From: Turnera subulata
Taxonomy: Eukaryota; Streptophyta; Magnoliopsida; Malpighiales; Passifloraceae
DNA length: 64,000 nt
NCBI GenBank assembly: GCA_028386065.3
Contig: JAKUCV010001738.1
Span: 231,584 to 295,583, forward strand
Direction: 5' to 3'
This document shows, piece after piece, positions 45,146-55,500 of this stretch. The translations under genes and the position numbers were made by a program. The notes beneath the pieces are model-generated. The model had not been told where the DNA came from and did no database searches. It worked only from the letters and a program-made list of their open reading frames with translations. How positions within the stretch are numbered: the stretch's first letter is position 1; the number at the start of each line of letters is the position of its first letter.

Positions 45146-45393
45146 AATCATGCTTGTGAAGATATCTCCCAAAACAACGAAGCACAATGGTGTAGTAGAG
45201 AGAATGATAAATGAAACTCAATTTAGATGAAATTTAAATATGTTAATCTACTCATCAAGCTCTACAAGGTGAACAGAGCGGATCATCATAAAGCTTGATG
45301 TTTCTGGGTATTTTTGTTATGCCCATTTGGTGAAGTTTACCCACTGCTCTTCTAATTATTGCTTGGAATCTATTTATATTGTGATGAGTATGT

Positions 45394-45720
45394 TGTTGGA
45401 GTCAAGATTGTTAATCTTAATACTGCCACTATTGTGTTAGGTTCTAGTTTTATCTAGGGAGGAACTTTGGTTGTAAACCCATTATTGATTTGACAAAATA
45501 GAAGTTGACAGACTTCGGTCCCGTAGTTTTTATCCCGCCTTGGGAGTTTTCCACGTATATTTGGTGTTTTGCTTATGTTGTTTTGGTTGTTGGCATCTCT
45601 TTGTTTGGTTGTTGATATCTCATTTTGGTAGCACAAAGAGGGAAAAGTATTTAATTGGGTTACTTTGTTGCGCATTTGATTCCGGTTAATTGTGGCATGT
45701 TGAATTGGTTTTTCCCATCA
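45394..45720 (+). repeat. Right LTR of the third copia element
   Basis: 327 bp, aligned with 42119-42446. It ends TTTTTCCCATCA. Confidence 0.75.
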
Positions 45721-46638
45721 GAGGAGAACCAGGTTGGAGAAGCAAAAGGTGTAAGGGGGAAAATCTGGTGGAGGAAGTAACAAAAAAAAAAGCAATGGTT
45801 GCAGAGACTTTGAGACTCTGGTTTGGGCGATTTTTTTTTTTGGTTCTAATCCAGATACGGGCCAGGTCGCACAATTTAATATAAGACTTATTTAATATTG
45901 AAGGTCTAAATTATTAAAATTATCCAAAAAAAATTTGTAAATGCTTTAAAATATTATTACATTATAGTTCTACAATTTATAATTTATTTAATACGTGAGA
46001 AAATATAATTATACGCCTATTTGCCTAAAAAATACGACATGTGTAAAATAGAAAATTTCAAATTGATTTTTAGGCTTGTTAGACTTAATAGGTAACCACG
46101 GATCAACCCGACACAATAATAAATGGGTTGGACACGACACGACAAGACACGATTATTAAATGGGTTGGGTCAGGATGAAGAATTAGAACACGACACGAAT
46201 CCGATATGACAACACAAATTGCTAGATATAAAACTAAGTTGCTTACCACTTGGACCAACCATAAATGGTGTTTGGGCAATTTTTTGTTTATAGTTTTCGG
46301 CATCCACCAATGAGCCATTAGGTTATTTGGTTTTGATTTATTTTAATTTCAATTTTTAAATGCCTTAATCGGGTTTAAGAAACTCATGGCCCAAATTATT
46401 CGTGATAGGTCTAAGTCAATTACATGTTTCAATTTCATGGATGTGTATGCCTTTGTAATAGTAGGAAAGCTCAATAAGTCTTGTGAGCTTTACGAGCTGA
46501 ATATTATTCAGCTCGAGCTCGATTCGAAAGTTCTTCAAGTTCGGCTCGAGCTCGATAAATACGAGTCGAGTTTGGATATTCACCGAGTAAATCCCGAATA
46601 GCTTGCTAGTAGCTTAACTCTTTTACAACTCTAAAAAT
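45721..46638. repeat. Spacer with tRNA-like and GAGCTCGAG-rich fragments
   Basis: 46140-46200 is rich in ACGACACGA-like words. 46222-46250 matches the A-box half of the tRNA-like fragment at 8612-8680. 46465-46600 is a GCTCGAGCTCG-rich repeat related to 8681-8960. No gene is recognised. Confidence 0.5.
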
Positions 46639-47884
46639 GGATTAATGTCACGTTTCATCCCTGTGTTGCCTCCTCGAATTGAAATTCATCCTTGCGTTGA
46701 GTTTTGATTGGTTTTGATCCATCAGTTGGTCAATTTTTTAAGGGGATTAAAGTCTTTTTTCATCCTTGTGTTAGACCATAAAGTTGAAAGCCATCTTTGT
46801 ATTGGTTTTGGTCTGTTTTTATCCTTCAGTCCATGGGTTTTGGCTTGTTTTCATCCCTCTAAATAGGCCAAAAAGGCGAATACAAGGATGAAGATAAGAC
46901 AAAATTCACAAATAGAGGGATTGAAATAAGCCAAAATCTAATAGAGGGATGACTTCCAACTTTAAGGTCTAATACAAGGATGAAAAAATACTTTATTCCT
47001 TTTTTAAGGTTTTAGTCCTTTTTACCGATTTTACCCCTTCATTCAGCATTTTACTGTTCAAACCAGTTTACCCACCTGAAATTTGACCCAACTAACCGAC
47101 CTAACCCGGAACCCTATTCAAAAATCTCCAATAAACAAATAACTCTACCTCCCAACATCAAAAATTTTTAAATCATAAAAAGATACAAATTATTTTTTAA
47201 AAATTTTTTAAAAATAAAAAAATCATAAATCAAATTATTTTTAAATTTAAAAAATTTAAAAATTTAAACCTTTCTTCTCCACATGTTTTTTTTCTGTTTT
47301 TTATTTTTTTCTTTCTTCTTCTTGTCCTCCTCCTCCTTCCCCCTCAAAATCAAAAATTTAAAAATTATAAAAAATAAAAATTATTTTTAAAATTTTAAAA
47401 AATTAAAAATCATAATTTAGATTATTTTTTAATTTAAAAATTCAAAAATTTAAATTTTTTTATCTACTTTTGTTCTTTTTTCTTTTTTCCCTCCTTTCTT
47501 CTCCACACGTCCAGAAAAAATTATATTTTTTAAAAAAATTTAAACTAAAAAATAATTTACTTTATGATTTTTTATTTTTAAAAAAATTTAAATTTTTTTG
47601 TACTTTTTTTAATGATTTCCAAAATTTTGATATTGGGAGGTAGAGTTATATATTTATTGGAGATTTTTTAATGGGGTTCCGGATTGGGTCGGTTAGTTGG
47701 GTCAAATTTTGGGTAGGTAAACTGGTTTGAATAGTAAAGTGCTGAATTTAGGGGTAAAATAGGTAAAAATGACTAAAACCTTAAAAAATTGACCAACTGA
47801 GGGATCAAAACCAATCAAAACTCAACACAATGATGAATTTCAATTCGAGGGGACAACATAGGGATGAAACGTGACATTAATTCC
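46639..47884. mobile_element. Foldback MULE-like element, 9-bp target duplication
   Basis: The terminal repeats GGATTAATGTCACGTTTCATCCC and (complement) GGAATTAATGTCACGTTTCATCCC continue for most of each half, so the element is a giant hairpin with an AT-rich centre (47160-47620). The flanks TCTAAAAAT (46630-46638) and TCTAAGAAT (47885-47893) differ by one base. It is non-coding. A second inverted-repeat insertion lies in the left arm (46750-46991). Confidence 0.8.
46750..46991. mobile_element. Nested inverted-repeat element inside the MULE left arm
   Basis: AAGTCTTTTTTCATCCTTGT with TTAGACC at the left pairs with GGTCTAATACAAGGATG and AAAAAATACTT at the right. The segment is absent from the right arm of the host MULE, which shows that it is an insertion. 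Confidence 0.65.
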
Positions 47885-47937
47885 TCTAAGAATAACACCC
47901 TAAATTTACTTTAACCACATGCCCCACTCTCTCACCC

Positions 47938-48020
47938 TTTATATATATATATATATATATACACACACATATATAGAAATAGATATATATCTAATATATA
48001 CATGTCTGTGTATATATATT
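47938..48020. repeat. (TA)n/(CA)n microsatellite
   Basis: TATATATATATATATATATA followed by CACACACA and further TA-rich sequence. Confidence 0.9.
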
Positions 48021-48339
48021 ATTATATCTCAACTAATTTTGTTCTTCATACCAGGGCCAGAATTTATCAATGTTATTAAAATTGGGCTAATCAATTAGAT
48101 CCAGTTAATCGGCTTACTGGCGAGACCGGCCCGATTGAGGGAAAAAAGCCATTTGTGGAAATGACCGTTGAAAATGGGCCGATTTTCAAGGTTTTTGAAC
48201 AACTGTGTGAAACGTACCCGATTTTCATGGTCGTCAACTGGCCAACTTCCTTTTTTTTTTTCCTCCATTATCTCCTTGAAATGACGTCATTTTCTTCCTA
48301 AATAAATTCAAAACTCAAACATAAATTTGCCCCAATACT
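48021..48339. other. Spacer, possible decayed MITE
   Basis: GCGAGACCGGCCCGATTGAGG-like words (48120-48140) recall the hAT-like MITE at 38421-38961, but no ends are seen. Confidence 0.35.
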
Positions 48340-49200
48340 CTCGTTTTCAATTTTTTTTTTCGAGAAACATAAAATTTCATTTATAAACCAAACAGATACA
48401 ATAATAAGACATACAGTCTTGTGTTAACACAACTAATATAAATTACAATAGTTAGGGCCACTAAAACATCTAGAAGATACTGAAAAATAACTTTAACATA
48501 AGACATTACATAAATTCTTAAACATAAAATAACAGATAAGGGCTGAAAGGGAGGGCAAAGAGCCCACCACCTGATAATCTGCACCAGGTACAAGGTAACA
48601 CCATTGGTTGGAAGTGAATGGATAGGGAAATGGTCCTCATGAAGAGGGTTCTGATAATGCAGGATGCACAACCCTCACAACAACTAATACTAGTTGTTGC
48701 TCCAATGTGTCTAACCAGCGACACTTCAACAAAGGGTAAAGACCTGCACTTGGAATCTTTGCTCCATCTCAGCCAGTGGAAATAACCGAGATCCAACCTG
48801 ATCCAACAGACCGGATCGAATCTATCTCCTTCATCATCGCCATCCTCTTCACTGTCGCCACCACCAGCACCACCGCTGTTGCCGTTGCTGCCACTGCACT
48901 TTCCACCATAGCCATTAATAGTGGAAGCTACTCGAAAGGAGGGTTGAAGGAAGCCTAACAAGGAAACAACCCGCCTAACGTACTAGACCAAATCGGCCTC
49001 GAAGAATTTAATCTCCTACTAACTTAAACTCAAAAACTAAGATTAATCCTCACCAAGGAGGAACTAAAGCTCATGAGATAATGGGAAAGGAAGATAATGG
49101 TAGGAGGAAAAAACCAAAATCATTTTGGATATATGGAGGTCAAAGACATGAGAAAAATAGAATGTAAAAGGGAAAGATGAACATGGAAGCCAAGATTTTG
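48340..49200 (-). repeat. Retrosequence with 3' poly(A) on the minus strand (unidentified)
   Basis: A poly(T) run at 48349-48360 followed by CGAGAAACATAAAATTTCATTTATAAACC looks like the A-tailed 3' end of a minus-strand transcript copied into DNA. A similar T-headed sequence lies at 52447. A 147-codon ORF (48961-48518) has a Gly/Ser/Asp-rich start but matches no family I know. It could be a non-autonomous LINE or a processed transcript. Confidence 0.4.
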
Positions 49201-49289
49201 GATGATGGATTGGTGAGTGAAGATGATTAGGATTATATTATATCATTAAGCCCAATCAAATTAATGCAATTAGCATTGGCCCATTAAAA

Positions 49290-49460
49290 GAAGCCATAAA
49301 CGCAAATATGCCCATTTCCCACCCATATCTCCAAGAGATACTAAGCCCGTCTCTCGAGATTGTAAATTCCCCAAATTAGAGAATGCAAAAGGCATCTTTT
49401 AAGCCTTCGCTCATGACAAGATGCCATAAACGCAAATGTGTCCATTTTCGACCACAGACT
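49290..49460. repeat. Direct repeat in the MLP-gene promoter
   Basis: GCCATAAACGCAAAT followed by ATGCCCATTT or GTGTCCATTTTC occurs near 49293 and 49421, about 130 bases apart, just upstream of the TATA box at 49477. Confidence 0.7.
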
Positions 49461-49476
49461 ACTCCTGTACGCCTCT

Positions 49477-49484
49477 TATAAAAT
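49477..49484 (+). promoter_or_regulatory. TATA box of the MLP-like gene
   Basis: TATAAAAT lies 84 bases upstream of the ATG at 49561 and is followed by a CT-rich leader (TTCTCTCTGACTCTTCC). Confidence 0.65.
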
Positions 49485-49560
49485 TACATTTTGTTCTCTC
49501 TGACTCTTCCTCAAACACTTGCAAAGCCTTAATTTAAAAGATTTGTACAACTAAAAGCAA

Positions 49561-50146
49561 ATGAAGAAGGAAGTGAAAGCAGCAAACGTAACTGTTGGCG
49601 TTGGGCTTGACATCCTGTGGCATGCCTTATCTAAGGATTTGAAAGTTATGCTTCCAAAGTTGATGCCAAATCTAGTGAAGGATGCTAAGGTGATTGAAGG
49701 AGATGGTGGTCTTGGCTCAATCTTTCTCTTCACATTTGGATCTGGTGAGTGTGAGTATGCCACTTGATCTTCTTTTCCCTAGCTACTACCATTTATATGA
49801 CCCTTTACAATGATGATGGCAATGAACCAGTTCTTTTTTGTCTCAAAATTTTTTAGAGGTGGAAGCAATTACATACCAAAAGGAAAAGGTTACAGATTTA
49901 GACGAGTCTCTGCATCGGATTGGGCTTCAGGTGATTGAAGGAGGGTTTCTTGAAGTGAGAAAATTTTCCCATTACAAAACTATTTTCCAGCTAACTGCTG
50001 CTATTGGAGAGCAGGAGACTGCAGTTGATGTGACTGTGGAATATGAGTCCCAGGCGGAAGATGATGCGATCCCAACAAAGACATTATCAGCTAGTTTACA
50101 TTTCATCAAGTGCTTGGAAAATCATTTGTTGAATGGTACTTCCTAG
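49561..50146 (+). CDS. Phytohormone-binding/MLP-like protein (Bet v 1 superfamily)
   Basis: A small ligand-binding protein of the Bet v 1/PR-10 fold, closest to the cytokinin-specific/phytohormone-binding branch. Such proteins bind cytokinin or related hormones in a hydrophobic cavity in the cytosol; the ligand here is not shown. Exon 1 is 49561-49744 and exon 2 is 49857-50146, joined by a 112-base intron (donor CTG^GTGAGT, acceptor TTTTTAG^AGGTGG). The spliced product is 157 residues, the normal length. The glycine-rich loop EGDGGLGS is at 46-53, followed by a KVTDLDES strand and a C-terminal helix TLSASLHFIKCLENHLLNGTS. The intron falls after Ser61, the conserved Bet v 1 position. It converges with the Root_cap gene (-). 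No defects are seen. Confidence 0.9.
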
Positions 50147-50733
50147 CCAGTATCTTGCATGAAGAGCTGGCACCATTCTGTCTGTTGCTTATGTTGTGTT
50201 CTTCAAATTACATAAAGAAGTCCTAATGGGGACTATGCTGCTTCCTGTTAAAAAAGAAAGAGGATAAAAAGAAGAAATCTTTGGTCCTAATTCTCTGTTG
50301 ACTTAACTATACCCAAAACTAGGAGAAGGTTTAGATGCTTTCTGATTCAATGGCCAGTGTTTGTCCATTAGAATGCTACTTTTCTTTCCAATACTACAAC
50401 TACTACTACACAAGTAAGCCCTTCCGTCTGTGGAGGAAACTTTTCTGTTCTTGATTGCAAGCAAATTAAGAGGAGCGAAACCAAAAGTAATAGCTGCAGC
50501 ATTCAGGAACTATATATGTCCCTGAGCATCAATAAAATCATAGAGGTTTATATCACCAGTTATTGATAAACAACTACAGCTGGATCAACAAAACTGTAGT
50601 TCAAGCACCGTAAAATGCAAAATTACAACGCAAAAGAGGACATGGCTACTAAGCACTCCGCTTTTACAGCTGGAATTGAGTAAGCCCCGACACTTAAAAC
50701 AACATTGCTGGTAATTAATTAAGCAGGAGTTAA
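50147..50733. other. Convergent 3' region of the MLP-like and Root_cap genes
   Basis: Contains the 3' UTRs of the two convergent genes. AATAAAATC at 50530 may be a polyadenylation signal of the plus-strand gene. Nothing else is recognised. Confidence 0.5.
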
Positions 50734-51885
50734 TTACTTCCTGCAAACAATACCATATCCTGCAGAGGCTCCCCGGGTGCAGTCCAAGGTACCATAGTTC
50801 ATCACAGAAGAGGCATCTTGTTTTGTGTCGCTGTCAGGAGAGAAAATGCAAGACAAGCATTTACCAGACAAGAGGGAAGTGGTTCTATACCTTGCTTCCC
50901 CTCCTAAAACTGGCATTGCCACACCAGCCTTTGCTGGGTTCTCAAAATCAAGCCTGTAAGTCCTGCCTAGAACTCCTTCAACTTTCGGGGAAAGGTTCAA
51001 GAACCTGAACTGCACCTCCAGATGGGCAAAGCAATCATTTTCTGGTACCTGGTAGTTATGGATTCTGTCATCTTCCTTGGTAATTGGCACCACATTAACC
51101 GATATCTCTGCCCTATCCTTGAAGGTGACTGTCACGCTGTTCTTGCTCGAAACTCTCTCTATTTTCACATCTTCTTCAGGGGAGTACCAGATGGAGCCTA
51201 AGCCTTCAGGTACGGCCAATTCAAGCCCGTTGTAGGTGAACTTGAGATGGTCCACTTCATCATCCCATGTTTCTGCCTTGGTGGCCTCCATAGAGAAGGT
51301 TTGGGAGTTGAAAAGGACACCCAGGGCTTGAATCCAGGTGAAGTCCCGGGGCCTGCCTGCTGGTCTGTGCCCTATGAACCGGCCATTGATGTGGAAGTCA
51401 ACATCTGATACTAAACTGAAATGCTCGTTGCTCTTTCCATGGAAGTAGAAAACAACTCCGTCACCGCCAATGAAACGGGGATCATGGCATGCTGATCCTG
51501 GGGTGTCACATTTCGCCTTGGGGTCTGCACAAAATGGTCAATGCTTGTCTGCATTAGCTTCCACAAGCAAAATATATGTAAATGTATAGCAAGAAAACAA
51601 ACATCCAATACACAAAATGAAGAATACAAGTATATATATTGGTAGTATCTTACTGGTGCAGCGAGCCTCGCATTTTGGTGAGTTACAGTCGAAAGAACAA
51701 ACTTTTTGTTTGGGATTGTAAGGGTCGGCAGTGGTGGAGGGGCATTGGGATGGGCAGAACACAGGTCTATAATGGCAGCGGGTTCCTACCGGGCATGGAA
51801 AATATGTGGCTGCTTGTGCAATTCCAGAAACAAAGGCTAGCAGCAGCAGAATTGCAAGAGCGGAAGGTCTACCTATTGTCTCCAT
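50734..51885 (-). CDS. Root_cap family secreted protein (LEA-related)
   Basis: A member of the plant Root_cap family (PF06830; maize root cap protein 1). The family's biochemical role is not established; members are secreted and several are expressed in root caps or seeds. Exon 1 is 51885-51654 and exon 2 is 51524-50734, joined by a 129-base intron (donor ACCA^GTAAGA, acceptor TTGTGCAG^ACCCC). The product is 340 residues. A signal peptide METIGRPSALAILLLLAFVSGIAQA (1-25) is followed by a Cys-rich region (CPVGTRCHYRPVFCPSQCPS). The Root_cap domain follows: DPRFIGGDGVVFYFHGK, GRFIGHRPAGRPRDFTWIQALG, EDDRIHNYQVPENDCFAHLEVQFRF, GVLGRTYR. The spliced junction keeps the reading frame. The ATG at 51885 was chosen over an upstream one (51960) because it begins the signal peptide. 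Confidence 0.9.
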
Positions 51886-51978
51886 GCTTCTCTTTTTATT
51901 GATAGCTAGGGGAGACTTTACTACTTTGGAAGACAAGAAGCAATTGCTCAGGGGTAGCAAGAAACACTGCCTTGCTGC

Positions 51979-51988
51979 TATATATATG
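51979..51988 (-). promoter_or_regulatory. TATA box of the Root_cap gene
   Basis: CATATATATA on the minus strand lies about 95-105 bases upstream of the ATG at 51885. An RY-like ATGCATGCATGG lies about 420 bases upstream (near 52300); such sites are common in seed-expressed promoters. Confidence 0.5.
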
Positions 51989-52446
51989 GATTAAGCAAGT
52001 TAACCTTCCAAGAATGGCTGACTCTGTGTCCATATTTTAAAGTTATTACATGTTTGTGTTTATGCAGATCCAATCTAAGCGCCGCTTCATTTAACGCATG
52101 AACGTGGGCCGAGTTGCCTCCTGTTTTGCATCGATTGGAGCTGTGCTTAGAATTTGACAATGTCAGCTTCCACAAAATTAATCATTCTTCTCGAACAAGA
52201 TGAACAAGAGAAGAGCATGATTCCATCAATATTAAATACCAACACCATAAGCTTGAGATTAAATCTAAGCGCTCATCTCTGAATTAAGAGCATGGAGATG
52301 CATGCATGGTACTACTAGTTGCCACCGACTTCGGCTCTTGGCATTGCAGCACAAGAAGTCAATCTACTTTATCAAGGTCAACTGATCCCTTAGATTTTTG
52401 TTTAAAGAATGATACCAGAATAATATTGTTCTCTCACCCGGAATTT

Positions 52447-52690
52447 TTTTTTTTTTCCCCCGAAACATAAGTTTAGATGATTAAGATAGCATAGATACAG
52501 ACTTAATAATACCCAAGGGGAGGGAGTAACTGGTGAAGCACCGTAATGACTATAGGCCTCCCGTAGTTACAAACCAAACAAAAGAAACACCTTAACAAGA
52601 TACTGAAACAAACAAATAAAGGCAGATTTGTAACTGAGAAGTATTGCAGAAACAGGATATATAGACTCATCTGAAAATGCTCTAATGCTT
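52447..52690 (-). repeat. T-headed retrosequence (minus strand)
   Basis: A T-run at 52447-52458 followed by CCCCCGAAACATAAGTTTAGATGATTAAG resembles the A-tailed 3' end of a retrotransposed transcript on the minus strand. It is weakly similar to the sequence at 48361. It is unidentified. Confidence 0.4.
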
Positions 52691-52710
52691 GTATTTGGGT
52701 TTTTTGGTGG

Positions 52711-53065
52711 TTTTAGTACCCAAAGTTTTTAATTTGTAGCAATCGTCTGTATTCCGAACTTTTTTTTCACCAATTATATACCTCGTGTATTAATATGTAT
52801 ACCAATCTTATGCCTCGAGCAGTTGCGTAGACAAAGATATCATGTGGCAGCATATAGTGGTGCCAAGTGGATTTTGAAAGATGGGTCCCACTATTTTTAT
52901 ACTTTGAAATCTATGTAACACCACTCATACCACTCATATGTTGTCACGGCATAATTGCCCAAGGCATATGATTAGTATATATTTAAATACTCCGTCCATA
53001 TAATTGGTAGAAAAAAAAAATTCAAGATATGTGATTTGTACAAAATCAATAATAAGGTACTAAAA
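52711..53065. mobile_element. Inverted-repeat element (MITE or small MULE)
   Basis: TTTTAGTACC (52711-52720) pairs with GGTACTAAAA (53056-53065). Inverted homology continues inward through CACCAATTATATACC-like and TACTAATCATATGCC-like sequence. No clear target duplication and no coding sequence are present. Confidence 0.55.
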
Positions 53066-53899
53066 ATCCCCTGCTTGTATCTTATGCTGCCTGAAGTTAG
53101 GACAATTTAATTGTTTTACCTTGTGTATATATGTCATATGAAGGCACTTAATTTAGAAGTTTCAAAGCCTCCTCAACTTCTGCTATGCTCAATTTTTTTC
53201 TTTCATCTTTCGTGGTTGGATTGGCAAGAATACAACTAGTAATTAATTTTTACAAAGATGGCCTAACATGATTGGATATTATTGAGAAAGTTTTGTCGAT
53301 TGTTGCAGTTATAAAACATATCCATCCACGAACAGTTTTTAACTTCACCAAGCTAATTTAGTCATAATAGACATTGTTCGACACTATGAATTTTTTTATG
53401 AGATATGAAAACAATGTATATAAAAAAATTCAACGGTGAGATGAATTAGAATGTTGAATTGGAGTAGGTAATGCGGAAAAAGGAAAAAAACATTTTCAAA
53501 GAATGCAACATGATATGTAGTATACATATGCTTAGTTTGATCATTGAGACACCTATACCCTTTGTGCATGTAACTATAATCCAAGAATAGTAGGGCACGA
53601 CCAATACTCAAGTTTGTGTTTGTTATAAGGACACAAATGAGGAGGGCAACCTAGACAAGTGAATACACACAAGAAACAATATTTCACAAGGAGACATATA
53701 ATTTTGTTGGCATTTGATTAATTAGATAAACAACCGTTTAGGCATAATGCCAATATTGGAACGGAATTGTAACAGGGGTTAAGCTAGTCTTTACAATGGG
53801 CCTATGCTTGCGTTCACACCATTTCGTGCATTCGTATGAGGGCACATAACCCTATATGTAATGCCATATTTGTTAAAAAATATATTCCCCTCCTTCGAA
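53066..53899. other. Intergenic region, nothing recognised
   Basis: AT-rich sequence upstream of the LINE. No gene or repeat end was recognised. Confidence 0.5.
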
Positions 53900-54056
53900 G
53901 GTGGGTTATGTGTCCCTCATCTTGTCCAGAAAGCACCGGCTTTGCTTGTTGACAAGCGACCCCCCTGGTAAGTCAGTTCTTGTGCATAAACCTTCCTTTG
54001 ACTTTGACCCAACTTAGGAGTGTTTTAAATATCTTAATGCTTGTGCCTTTGGAGTA

Positions 54057-55469
54057 TTGAGGGCCGGGATTGATTTCTATGATGTCTCTGGTATTCTTTC
54101 TGCTTTGTCTAAGTCGTGTTTGGGGGCAAAGAGTCTAGGGGGTAGTTATGTTTTGGTTCCCTTTTCTTCCAGAAAGGAAATGGTTGCTTGTGTGGGGGTG
54201 GTTAATTCTAGTGGTTTTGAGTTCTTTGATTTGTTCAGAGAGTGGGAAGAGGGTGACCATGCCGTCCATCGTCTGAGTTGGTTAAATGTTTCTGGGACTC
54301 CTCCTCATGTTTGGTGTGAGGATTTCTTTAGGAAAATTGCACTACGGTTCGGAAGCTTTGTTAAGTTGCATAATGGTTTGTCTAGTGGTGTGCATTGGAT
54401 GTTGCGAGAGTGCAGGTTCTAACCACGTATAAAGACCCCATTGCTAGAACCTTCTCGGCGAGAATCACTGCTAAATCTTTTGATATCTCGGTCATGGAAG
54501 CGCAGTTGTATGCTCATGTAGAGGCTGGGCCGGTTGGTAAGTAGTCGCCTAGAGTTCCCAACGGTGATCATAGTGTGGCGATGTCTGATCCTTTGCCGGG
54601 GAGGAGGAACCTTGAAGTGGCGGTTGGTCATCCTGCCATTCCCTGCAATTCAGTTGAGGTTAGGGGGTCTTCTGGAGATGAAGTGATTAGAAAGGTTGGG
54701 GGTTCAGTGCCTTGTGTGCAGGTTGGTGATAATCACTCGAAGGAAGGGATGTTTGTGTCGAGGATTCGTAGTTGCCATGGATTGCCGCCGCGTATCCTTC
54801 CCCGCTTGATTATGAAAGCGAAGAGGTGTGTCTCAGCTCCTTCTAATATGAGAGGTGTGGTTCAAGAAAAGAGTTCGGGTTTCAAAAAGGGGGGACTCAT
54901 GTGCTAGTTCAGAGCGGGTCAGTCTCTACAGGTAGAGCTGGCATGCCGTGGATAGTGATTTCACTTTTAATAGCGGTGGGCATGAAGTTAGGAAGCGTGT
55001 GTCTCTTAACTTGGGGTGCAGTAGTGCTCCCTCAAGAGTGTCTGAATTTGTGGAGGTCCTTCCATCCCGAAACATGCGGCTACTGGAGTGCCGCCTCGCC
55101 AGGCTCCTTCTTAAAGCTGAGGTGAATAGAAAGGGTAGGCTCAGGATATTTAAGAAAATCTCTAAGAAAAGAAGTATAAAATCACTTCAGACCGGGGATA
55201 GCTCTATCTAAGATGCTGATATTGAAAATGGTAACGCGAGAGTGCAGCTGGAGGAAAGGAGTGTCATGCCCCCTATCTCTTTCACGGTAGATGAGGTGAA
55301 AAAAACTATAGAATTGGGCAGTATGGTTGGTTTGGAGGTTGCTGGCAGCAGTTTGGAGGTTGAAAGTTCTGTTTGTGAGTTAGTTCAGAAGGAAGGTTTC
55401 GATTGGGTGAATTCTAGGGCTGCTATACGAGTACTATTCTGGGGTGATGTGGGGGTGTTTTGTGCTTAG
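54057..55469 (+). pseudogene. LINE ORF1 (DUF4283-type) remnant
   Basis: MRAGIDFYDVSGILSALSKS is followed by a DUF4283-like RNA-binding core: GGSYVLVPFSSRKEM, WEEGDHAVHRLSWLNVSGTPPHVW, FFRKIALRFGSFV (54057-54422). The rest is broken by stops. Confidence 0.7.
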
Positions 55470-55500
55470 ATTTTTCTTATAATCAGTATTTTTTCCTGGA

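Larger units (their letters stand above)
41870..45720 (+). mobile_element. Ty1/copia element (Tork-like) in tandem-LTR arrangement, interrupted
   Basis: LTRs at 42119-42446 and 45394-45720 end TTTTCCCATCA. The left one is followed by the primer-binding-like AATTGGTAGTGGAGCCAGG. gag, protease and part of integrase follow in copia order, then a gypsy fragment (44195-45145), then the rest of the integrase motif KHNGVVERM (about 45180-45210). RT and RNase H are missing. About 200 bases upstream of each LTR are also homologous (41920-42118 and 45195-45393), so the left LTR too is preceded by internal sequence. Confidence 0.75.

Noticed and set aside
48518..48961. 147-codon minus-strand ORF as a gene
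   Set aside because: It matches no known family and sits in a T-headed retrosequence; start and end are not supported.
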